From an uncultured Pelagibacteraceae bacterium (GTDB lineage: Bacteria > Pseudomonadota > Alphaproteobacteria > Pelagibacterales > Pelagibacteraceae), in contig CACKFY010000003.1 of NCBI GenBank assembly GCA_902599495.1, positions 48,204 through 112,203 on the forward strand: a stretch of DNA of 64,000 bases, written 5' to 3'. The position numbers were made by a program, and so were the translations under genes. This document shows, in pieces, positions 56,532 to 64,000 of this stretch (positions are counted from its first letter, which is position 1; every line of letters starts with the position of its first letter). A model generated the notes under the pieces. The model was not told where the DNA came from. It saw only the letters and a program-made list of their open reading frames with translations, and searched no databases.

Positions 56532-58052
56532 CTAGGATAAAATTTTTGGTAACAAGACTTTTACCTGAGCCCCTTTTTGATTTATTCTATTTGATGCGGC
56601 TATAGCCCCCTTATGCAGCTCTACTATGTTTTTAGCAATATTTAAGCCTAAGCCAGAATGTTCTCCAAACTTTGATGGTCTGTTACTATAAAATCTTTTG
56701 AAGATTTTTTGTGGGGCGGCTTCAGTAAAACCAGGTCCTTGGTCTTTTATAGTCATTACAAAATTATTTGACGTTTCTGTAAGGTCAATTTCAATCTTTT
56801 GTTTGTCCGAACTAAAAGAAATAGCATTATCAAGTAGATTAGCTATGACTTGCTCAAGTCTATTTTCAATGCCAATTATGAAGTAGTTCTTTTCATCTTT
56901 ATTTGAAAAATTTGTTAGTATCTCTATGTTTTTGTTTTGGTTTACAAGATCTTGTTTGAAATCTTCAACTACATTTAAGATAATTTTCATTAAATTAACT
57001 TTTATCATTTTTTCTCGGGATAACGATGCCTCATCTTTAAGCATTTGAGAATAATCTGTAATCAATCTTTCAATTCTTTCAACATCATGATTAATTATCT
57101 CAAATAATTTATTTCTGTCTTTTGGATTCTCTGTTTTATCTAGCAGCTCCGATGCACCTTTTAATGAAGCTAGCGGATTTCTAATTTCATGGGCTAAGTC
57201 CGTGGAAAATGTTTCTGCTCTAGTAGTTCTTTTTTGGAGCTCTTTTGTCATTTCGTCTATTGATTTTGTTAATTTTCCTACTTCATCTTCTCTAACAAAA
57301 AATTTTTGTATATCAATATTTTGATCTGACTTATTTTTAATGGCTTCTGTAAAAGAAACTAAAAATTCAATTGGTTTTAATATATATTTATTTAAGAACA
57401 TTGAAAAAATCAAAATAACTAACGCTATTGCTAAAACAGTTCTGATTATAAAATTTTTTCTTTCTGAGACAGCTATTAAAATATCGTTGGCTTCATTGGT
57501 GACAACTATATAGCCAGCTGTATCATCTTTTAATCTAAGCTCACTAATAGTAGTAACAAAAAAAGAGTTGTTGATTTTATTTTCAATAGTAATTGGTTGA
57601 TTTTTATATTTATTTTTAATTATATTTGGTATCGAATTTTTTTCAGAACCATCTTCTGATAAAGGTTTTCTCTCAATTTGTTTTCTTACAACCCCTTCTT
57701 CTATGACTTCATCTGATTTTTCAAAAACACTTGTATCTAAATCTAATATATTCGTGTCTCCTATCAAGTTGGCATTCTTAGAAAAAAATTGAACTCTATC
57801 AAGGCCTTGAAAAAGGAACCTAGTGGACAATAAGAACTGTTTAATGCCCTCTTCATCAAACTCAACACCTAATCTTTCAATATGATCTGAAGTGTTATTT
57901 ATTATTATGAAATGATTAGATGAAACTTTTTTTACTAAATTAGGCTGTATTGCATTAAGGTAAAAGATAGTTAATAGTCCCAAAACAGAAAATATCGAAA
58001 AATTAAAAAGTAAGAATTTTCTTAAAATTGATGATTTTTTTTTCTTTTTCAT
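56532..58052 (-). CDS. chvG: Sensor histidine kinase, ChvG-like
   Basis: Two TM, HAMP, FSTDLAHEIRNPLASLKGASELL, SGLGLNIAKNIVELHKG. Confidence 0.85.
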   Translation of the reverse strand: MKKKKKSSILRKFLLFNFSIFSVLGLLTIFYLNAIQPNLVKKVSSNHFIIINNTSDHIERLGVEFDEEGIKQFLLSTRFLFQGLDRVQFFSKNANLIGDTNILDLDTSVFEKSDEVIEEGVVRKQIERKPLSEDGSEKNSIPNIIKNKYKNQPITIENKINNSFFVTTISELRLKDDTAGYIVVTNEANDILIAVSERKNFIIRTVLAIALVILIFSMFLNKYILKPIEFLVSFTEAIKNKSDQNIDIQKFFVREDEVGKLTKSIDEMTKELQKRTTRAETFSTDLAHEIRNPLASLKGASELLDKTENPKDRNKLFEIINHDVERIERLITDYSQMLKDEASLSREKMIKVNLMKIILNVVEDFKQDLVNQNKNIEILTNFSNKDEKNYFIIGIENRLEQVIANLLDNAISFSSDKQKIEIDLTETSNNFVMTIKDQGPGFTEAAPQKIFKRFYSNRPSKFGEHSGLGLNIAKNIVELHKGAIAASNRINQKGAQVKVLLPKILS

Positions 58053-58750
58053 TAACTAACATTCCATCTATATCCACTTCCATATCTTGTTTCAATTGCT
58101 GAAAATTTCTCGTCTACCTTTTTGAATTTTTTTCGAATTCTTTTCACGTGGCTATCAATAGTTCTATCCTCAATTTCAGTGTTTTCTTTATAAGCAATAT
58201 CCATTAAATGAGCTCTTTCTTTGATTACACCTGGTCTTTTAGCTAATTCTTTAACTATAAGAAATTCTGTGGTCGTAAGTTTATCTGGTAAAGCCTTGCC
58301 ATTCCATTCGCACTCCAATTGGGATGGGTCTAGTTTTAATTTCCCGTGAGTTATTATATTTTTAGTATCTTCTACCTTATCTGCTTTTTTTCTTAATTGA
58401 ACTCTGATTCTCTCTACTAAAATTTTCATTGAAAAACCGCCAGATTTTTTTACAAAATCATCAGCTCCAAGTTTTAATCCAAGTAACTCGTCTACTTCTT
58501 CATCTTTAGAGGTTAAAAATATAATAGGGATAGACATTTTTTTTCTTATTTTTTTTAATAATTCCTCACCATCCATTCTGGGCATTTTAATATCTAAAAT
58601 AGCAAGATCTGGAGGATTTCGAGTAAGACCTATTAGTGCAGACTCTCCGTCTATGTATGTTTGTACTTTAAAGCCTTCTCTTTCTAAAGCTATGCTTATA
58701 CTTGTCAAAAGATTTCTATCATCATCTACTAAAGCTATTGTGTGACTCAT
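58052..58750 (-). CDS. chvI: OmpR-family response regulator, ChvI-like
   Basis: [52 protein letters not shown]. Confidence 0.88.
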   Translation of the reverse strand: MSHTIALVDDDRNLLTSISIALEREGFKVQTYIDGESALIGLTRNPPDLAILDIKMPRMDGEELLKKIRKKMSIPIIFLTSKDEEVDELLGLKLGADDFVKKSGGFSMKILVERIRVQLRKKADKVEDTKNIITHGKLKLDPSQLECEWNGKALPDKLTTTEFLIVKELAKRPGVIKERAHLMDIAYKENTEIEDRTIDSHVKRIRKKFKKVDEKFSAIETRYGSGYRWNVS

Positions 58751-58799
58751 AATTAATTTATCATAATCAAATTGTCAAAATTTAGGCGACAATTTTTTA

Positions 58800-61571
58800 T
58801 TAATGTGCCTCTCCCCAATTATATCCTGAATTCACACTTACTTCCAATGGAATTGAAAACATGTGGTGCTCAGAAGATGAGACTGATGTCATAACCTTTT
58901 TGATCAATTTCTCATTGCTTTTTTGATCATTTTTTGTGCTTTCAAATACAAGCTCATCATGAATTTGAAGTAACATCTTTGCACTTATTTTATTTTCTTT
59001 TTCTATCATTTTATCAATATCAATCATCGCCAATCTTATTATATCTGCAGCGGATCCTTGTATTGGAGCATTAATTGCTGCTCTTTCTTGAAATGATCTA
59101 ACACTAAAATTTTTATCATTTATATTTCTCAAGTGAATTTTTCTTCCAAAAATATTATTTACATATCCATTTTTCCTACAAAATTTTATTGTAGTGTTCA
59201 TATAATCTTTAATTTCGGGAAACTTTTTAAAATATTCATTTATAAAATTTTGAGCTTCATTATTTGATACTGAAATTTGTTTTGCTAAACCATATTGAGT
59301 TATGCCGTATATAATCCCAAAATTAATTGCTTTTGCTTTTCTTCTCAAATCTTCGTTTATTTTGTTAATGGGCGCGTTAAACACCTGACTAGCAGTCAAG
59401 GAATGAATATCTATATTGTTTTTAAAAGCTTTTTTAAGTTCTTTTACATCTGCCATGTCAGCAAGTATTCGCATTTCAATTTGATTGTAATCAGCAGAAA
59501 TTAAAACGTTACCTTTATCGGCGATAAATGCTTTTCTAATTTCTTTTCCATCAGCAGACTTTATTGGAATATTTTGTAAGTTTGGGTCGCTTGATGCAAG
59601 TCTGCCGGTATTAGTTGCTGCTAGTAAAAATGAAGTATGAACTCTTTTTGTTTTTCGATTTATATGATCCTGTAAAGCATCGGTATAAGTGCTTTTTAAT
59701 TTAGAGTCTTGTCTCCATTCTAATACTAATTTTGGAAATTTATGGCCTGTTAACGCAAGATCTTCAAGTATTTTAGCACTTGTTGCTAAGCTACCTTTCT
59801 TTGTTTTTTTCAGTTTTGTAATTTTCAAGTCATTATAAATTATTTCTCCTAGTTGTTTTGGTGAACCTATATTAAATTTTTTACCTGAAATTTTAAAAAT
59901 CTCTTTTTCTTTTTTTACGAGTCTTTCCTCAAATTTTTTAGATAATTTTTTTAAATAAATATCATCAATTTTTATTCCACTCATTTCTAATTTCGATAAT
60001 AATTTGATCATAGGTTTTTCAAATACTTCATAAATTTTATTAAGTTTTTCGTTATCAACTCTATCTTTTAAAATATTATAGAGTCTTAGGGTAACATCAG
60101 CATCTTCTGCTGCATATTTAGTGGCATCTTTTAGATTTACCTCTGAAAAACTTAATTGTTTTTTACCTGATCCTACTACTTCTTTATATGTAATTGTTTT
60201 ATGGCCCAGGTGTATCTCCGATAAGATATCCATATTATGTCTGTTATTTCCTGCATCCAAAGTATACGAAAGAAGCATAGTGTCTTCTATTGGCTCAATT
60301 TCAATTCCATATTTTTTAAATATCATGAAATCATATTTGATATTTTGACCAACTTTTTTAATACTTGAGTCCTCAAGAATTTTTTTAATCTTTTTTAAAA
60401 CTAAATCTTTGTTCAAATTTTTTACATTTTTATGTGCTATGGGAATATAATACGCTTCGTTTGTATCACAACAAAAAGAAATACCCACTAGCTCAGCATC
60501 GATAGGGTTAAGCGAGGAGGTTTCACAATCAACTGAGATTATAGATTTTTCATACAATTTATTAATTAAATTATCTAGGTCTATTTCTTTTAATATATTT
60601 TTATAATTGTTTATGTCTACTTTTGTAGTTTTAGATTGTTCTTCTTTTCCTTTTTTCTCACTCTCAGTGCTTTCACCATAGAAATTAATGGCCAAACTTA
60701 ATAATCTGTTAAACTCCATCTCTCTTAAAAAATTAAATAAATTTTCTTTATTTACATCTTTTAAGATAAAACTACTCAGCTCATCTTTAACTGGAACATT
60801 AGATTTTAAAGTTACCAGTTCTCTACTCAACAAAGCTTTTTCTTTGTTTTCTATTAATGTTTCTCTCCTTTTATTTTGTTTAATCTCTGAAGCATTATTT
60901 AATAGAGTGTCTAAATCTTTATATCTATTAATAAGTTCTGCAGCTGTTTTAATACCAATGCCTGGTACTCCGGGAATATTATCTGATGAGTCTCCAGCTA
61001 ATGACTGAACGTCTATCACTTGATCTGGTTTAACTCCAAATTTTTCTATTACCTCTTTTTCTCCAATAATCTTATTTTTCATTGGATCGTACAGCCTAAT
61101 ATTTTTTGAAACGAGCTGCATTAAATCCTTATCGGACGAGATAACTGTAACTTTAGCTCCCAATTTAGTAATTTGTTTTGCGTAAGTTGCTATTAAATCA
61201 TCTGCTTCATAGTTTAATAATTCTATTGAAGGCAAATTAAAGGCTTTTACTGATTTTCTTATATATTCGAATTGAGGCGCTAAATCCTCGGGTGCCTCAC
61301 TTCTGTTTGCTTTATAATCTTTATATATTTCATTTCGAAAATTTTTTCTTGCAGAGTCAAAGATAACTGCAAAGTGTGTTGGTCTCTCTTTGCTATCATC
61401 AGCTCTTGAATCTTCTAATAATTTGAATAGCATAGAACAAAAACCGCTTACCGCACCAGTTGGTAAACCGTCACTTTTTCTTGAAAGAGGTGGCAAAGCG
61501 TAATAGGCTCTGAAAATATAACCTGAGCCATCAATTAAATAAAAATGGTCTGAATTTTTAATTTTACTCAT
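58800..61571 (-). CDS. polA: DNA polymerase I
   Basis: 5'-3' exo, 3'-5' exo (SVDCETSSLNP) and pol domains (SADYNQIEMRILA, RRKAKAINFGIIYG, LQIHDELVFE). Confidence 0.97.
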   Translation of the reverse strand: MSKIKNSDHFYLIDGSGYIFRAYYALPPLSRKSDGLPTGAVSGFCSMLFKLLEDSRADDSKERPTHFAVIFDSARKNFRNEIYKDYKANRSEAPEDLAPQFEYIRKSVKAFNLPSIELLNYEADDLIATYAKQITKLGAKVTVISSDKDLMQLVSKNIRLYDPMKNKIIGEKEVIEKFGVKPDQVIDVQSLAGDSSDNIPGVPGIGIKTAAELINRYKDLDTLLNNASEIKQNKRRETLIENKEKALLSRELVTLKSNVPVKDELSSFILKDVNKENLFNFLREMEFNRLLSLAINFYGESTESEKKGKEEQSKTTKVDINNYKNILKEIDLDNLINKLYEKSIISVDCETSSLNPIDAELVGISFCCDTNEAYYIPIAHKNVKNLNKDLVLKKIKKILEDSSIKKVGQNIKYDFMIFKKYGIEIEPIEDTMLLSYTLDAGNNRHNMDILSEIHLGHKTITYKEVVGSGKKQLSFSEVNLKDATKYAAEDADVTLRLYNILKDRVDNEKLNKIYEVFEKPMIKLLSKLEMSGIKIDDIYLKKLSKKFEERLVKKEKEIFKISGKKFNIGSPKQLGEIIYNDLKITKLKKTKKGSLATSAKILEDLALTGHKFPKLVLEWRQDSKLKSTYTDALQDHINRKTKRVHTSFLLAATNTGRLASSDPNLQNIPIKSADGKEIRKAFIADKGNVLISADYNQIEMRILADMADVKELKKAFKNNIDIHSLTASQVFNAPINKINEDLRRKAKAINFGIIYGITQYGLAKQISVSNNEAQNFINEYFKKFPEIKDYMNTTIKFCRKNGYVNNIFGRKIHLRNINDKNFSVRSFQERAAINAPIQGSAADIIRLAMIDIDKMIEKENKISAKMLLQIHDELVFESTKNDQKSNEKLIKKVMTSVSSSEHHMFSIPLEVSVNSGYNWGEAH

Positions 61572-61610
61572 AATTTATAATACCTAAAATTAATGTTATA
61601 TTAAAATTTT

Positions 61611-62543
61611 ATGATGAAAACTGCCTTATCTGTTGAAAACCTTTCAAAAGTATATTTACGAGAGAAAAAAAAGAATTCCAACGTAAACGCATTAAATAAT
61701 ATTACTCTTGAAGTAAAACAAGGTGAAATTTTTGGTTTATTAGGTCCAAACGGAGCCGGTAAAACCACATTTTTGAGTATATTGGCTGGTACAGTAATTA
61801 AAACAAGCGGCAAAGTAAATGTTTGGGGATTTGATTTAGATAAAAATCCAAGACAAGTAAGAGCATCGATTGGAATAGTGCCGCAAGAAGTAAATTTAGA
61901 TGCTTTTTTTAGCCCAAAAAAATTATTAGATTTACAGGCTGGCCTTTATGGGGTCAAGAATAGTGAAAAAATTACTGAAACAATTTTAAATCTCGTTTCT
62001 TTGAATAAACAGGCAGATAGTTACTCTAGAAATTTATCAGGTGGGATGAAAAGAAGATTGTTGATCGCTAAGGCAATGGTTCATCAACCTCCAATTCTTG
62101 TGTTGGATGAGCCTACAGCGGGAGTGGACGTTGAATTAAGAAAGAACTTATGGGAAAACGTTAAAGAGCTTAATAAAATAGGCGTCACTATAATACTAAC
62201 TACTCACTATTTGTTTGAAGCTCAAGAAATGTGCGATCGAATAGCAATAATAAACAAGGGTAATTTAGTGGCTTTGGATACTACCAGAAAACTTTTGGAA
62301 AGGATTAAAACAAAAAAAATTGCATTTAAGCTTAATCAATTTGACACAAACCTTTCTCTAAATTTACCAAACGTTAAATTTCAAATAGAGTCAAATGACA
62401 CAATTATAGTCAATTATGAAAAAGAATCAGTTAATTTTGAACAATTAATAAATTATCTCAAAGAAAAAAACTTGAAAATACTTGATATTTCAATAGATGA
62501 AGGTGACCTTGAAGATGTATTTCTTCAATTAACAAAAAACTAG
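61611..62543 (+). CDS. ABC transporter ATPase (CcmA/drug-exporter type)
   Basis: GLLGPNGAGKTTFLSILAG, NLSGGMKRRLLIAKAMVHQPPILVLDEPTAGVD. Confidence 0.88.
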   Translation: MMKTALSVENLSKVYLREKKKNSNVNALNNITLEVKQGEIFGLLGPNGAGKTTFLSILAGTVIKTSGKVNVWGFDLDKNPRQVRASIGIVPQEVNLDAFFSPKKLLDLQAGLYGVKNSEKITETILNLVSLNKQADSYSRNLSGGMKRRLLIAKAMVHQPPILVLDEPTAGVDVELRKNLWENVKELNKIGVTIILTTHYLFEAQEMCDRIAIINKGNLVALDTTRKLLERIKTKKIAFKLNQFDTNLSLNLPNVKFQIESNDTIIVNYEKESVNFEQLINYLKEKNLKILDISIDEGDLEDVFLQLTKN

Positions 62544-62574
62544 AAAATTTCTTTAAATAGATGTAAGCTTAATT

Positions 62575-63132
62575 ATGGAGTTGGTAAAAAATTTAAAACA
62601 AATAAAAATTGTAAAGTACTTTCTTATAATTTTACTAAGCTCAACTTTGTTGGCGATTTCTGCAAAATTAAAAATACCATTTTACCCTGTACCAATGACT
62701 ATGCAGACTTTTGTGGTTCTTTTAATTGGCGTGTGTTTTGGATGGAAACTAGGTGGGACAATTATTATTTTTTATTTATTAGAAGGTATAGTTGGGCTAC
62801 CCGTATTTTCAGGAACTCCTGAAAAAGGATCTGGTATTGTATACTTTGTTGGACCAACGATGGGATACTTATTGGGATTTTTATTTGCTGCGGTTCTTTG
62901 TGGTATTTTTAAATTTGATAAAAATATTGTTTTGAATTTTCTAAAATTAGTTCTAAGTGTAAGTATTATTTATCTTTTAGGCGTTATATGGCTAGGTACA
63001 TTAATCGGATGGGATAAGCCAATAATAAATTTAGGTATTAAACCTTTTTTATTAGCAGAGCTTTTTAAAATGACTCTGCTATCTATTATAATTACTTTAT
63101 TTAATGATAAGTTATATATTTTGAAAAAATGA
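62575..63132 (+). CDS. bioY: BioY-family biotin transporter substrate-binding subunit
   Basis: AKLKIPFYPVPMTMQTFVVLLIG, GLPVFSGTPEKGSGIVYFVGPTMGYLLGF. Confidence 0.9.
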   Translation: MELVKNLKQIKIVKYFLIILLSSTLLAISAKLKIPFYPVPMTMQTFVVLLIGVCFGWKLGGTIIIFYLLEGIVGLPVFSGTPEKGSGIVYFVGPTMGYLLGFLFAAVLCGIFKFDKNIVLNFLKLVLSVSIIYLLGVIWLGTLIGWDKPIINLGIKPFLLAELFKMTLLSIIITLFNDKLYILKK

Positions 63133-63140
63133 ATATAAAC

Positions 63141-63713
63141 TTATCTTGGAGATCTTTTAGATAAAATTCTCTGCAAAGTTCTTCGATGCATTTTCAAACG
63201 TCTTGCTGTTTCAGAAACGTTTCTATTACAAAGTTCAAATACCCTGTGAATATGCTCCCATTTTACCCTATCAGCGGACATTGGATTTTCTGGTGGCTTG
63301 GCTTTCGACTCTGGGGCTGCTAATAAAGCTGATTCTACGTCGTCTGCATCCACTGGTTTAGCAATATAATCAATGGCTCCTGCTTTCACAGCTGCTACTG
63401 CTGTTGGTAAGTTTCCATAACCTGTTAACATCACTATTCGACTGTCTGATTTACTCTTATAAAGCTCTTTTACGACGTCTAAACCATTTCCATCTTCTAA
63501 CCTTAGGTCAACTACAGCGAAGTTTGGGGGTGATTTCTTCACAATTTCAAGCCCTTCGGACACTGATTTCGCCTCTTTAACCATAAAACCCTTTTTCTCC
63601 ATTGCTCTAGACAATCTTCCTCTAAGAGGATCATCATCGTCGAGGATTAGTAAGGATTTGTCTTCAAAATCACTTAAATTTAGCTGCGGTGTTTGTAAAT
63701 TTGTCTTTCTCAT
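63141..63713 (-). CDS. regA: Response regulator RegA/ActR-like
   Basis: LLILDDDDPLRGRLSRAMEKKGF, AVVDLRLEDGNGL, C-term HRVFELCNRNVSETARRLKMHRRTLQRILSKRSPR. Confidence 0.9.
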   Translation of the reverse strand: MRKTNLQTPQLNLSDFEDKSLLILDDDDPLRGRLSRAMEKKGFMVKEAKSVSEGLEIVKKSPPNFAVVDLRLEDGNGLDVVKELYKSKSDSRIVMLTGYGNLPTAVAAVKAGAIDYIAKPVDADDVESALLAAPESKAKPPENPMSADRVKWEHIHRVFELCNRNVSETARRLKMHRRTLQRILSKRSPR

Positions 63714-63820
63714 ACGACATATATAGGGTCTCTAATAGTATTTTCAACCCACACCGGTAGAAAATTCATACATCTCTGCTATGCATTTTTTTCTTTACAT
63801 TAAGGTGAAAAAAACCCTAA

Positions 63821-63847
63821 ATGCGAACTGTTAAGAGTTTTTTATAA
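63821..63847 (+). CDS. Candidate leader peptide MRTVKSFL*
   Basis: ATG CGA ACT GTT AAG AGT TTT TTA TAA overlapping the 5' arm of a hairpin upstream of the ODC-like gene. Confidence 0.3.
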   Translation: MRTVKSFL

Positions 63848-63864
63848 ATTTTTTGAAAACTCTT
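63833..63864 (+). promoter_or_regulatory. Leader hairpin upstream of ornithine-decarboxylase-like gene (possible speF-type leader)
   Basis: AAGAGTTTT ... AAAACTCTT, 9-bp perfect arms. Confidence 0.4.
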
Positions 63865-63892
63865 TTGTGTTAATTAAAGGGAGACACATTAA

Positions 63893-64000
63893 ATGGAAAA
63901 ATTTAGTAACGTTAACGAGCTAGTTAACACACTTAAACCAGTAAATCCAATATACTGTATACGCCCAGATACCATAAAAAATTCAGTCAAGGTCTTTAAG
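63893..64000 (+). CDS. Ornithine/lysine/DAP decarboxylase family (fold III), 5' end only
   Basis: GGGAGA RBS; translation MEKFSNVNELVNTLKPVNPIYCIRPDTIKNSVKVFK, resembling N-termini of class III ODCs. Confidence 0.5.
   Translation, partial: MEKFSNVNELVNTLKPVNPIYCIRPDTIKNSVKVFK

Noticed and set aside
60688-61008. 106-aa plus-strand ORF inside polA
   Set aside because: Antisense to the polA 5'-nuclease region; hydrophobic low-complexity translation.

Overview
AT-rich, densely packed bacterial chromosome segment. Gene content and order (rpsA-ihfB-pyrF-trpF-trpB-trpA-accD-folC, two-component systems resembling PhoR, ChvG/ChvI and RegA, very short intergenic gaps, kpsF-lptC-lptB without rpoN) suggest a streamlined alphaproteobacterium of the SAR11/Pelagibacterales type. 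This taxonomic call is inference from content, not a search. Most of the window is core metabolism, envelope and regulatory genes. The main accessory interval is about 20.1-28.2 kb. It holds a nuclease operon (ExoI, RmuC), a degenerate tRNA-Leu-like element and a compact restriction/defence-like cassette: a divergent TSPP-type DNA methyltransferase opposite a tightly coupled operon of a 79-aa protein, a GHKL (MORC/MutL/Hsp90-like) ATPase with apparent Ig-like domains, a winged-helix-like protein and a Vsr-fold endonuclease. Non-coding candidates include: 11-bp-phased Pho-box-like repeats between plcP and a diacylglycerol kinase gene, a heat-shock promoter plus RNA-thermometer-like 5'UTR upstream of hsp20, two tandem covarying stem-loops upstream of a 63-aa basic protein, and a leader peptide/hairpin upstream of an ornithine-decarboxylase-like gene. 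All calls are from reading the sequence and supplied translations; no database search was run.
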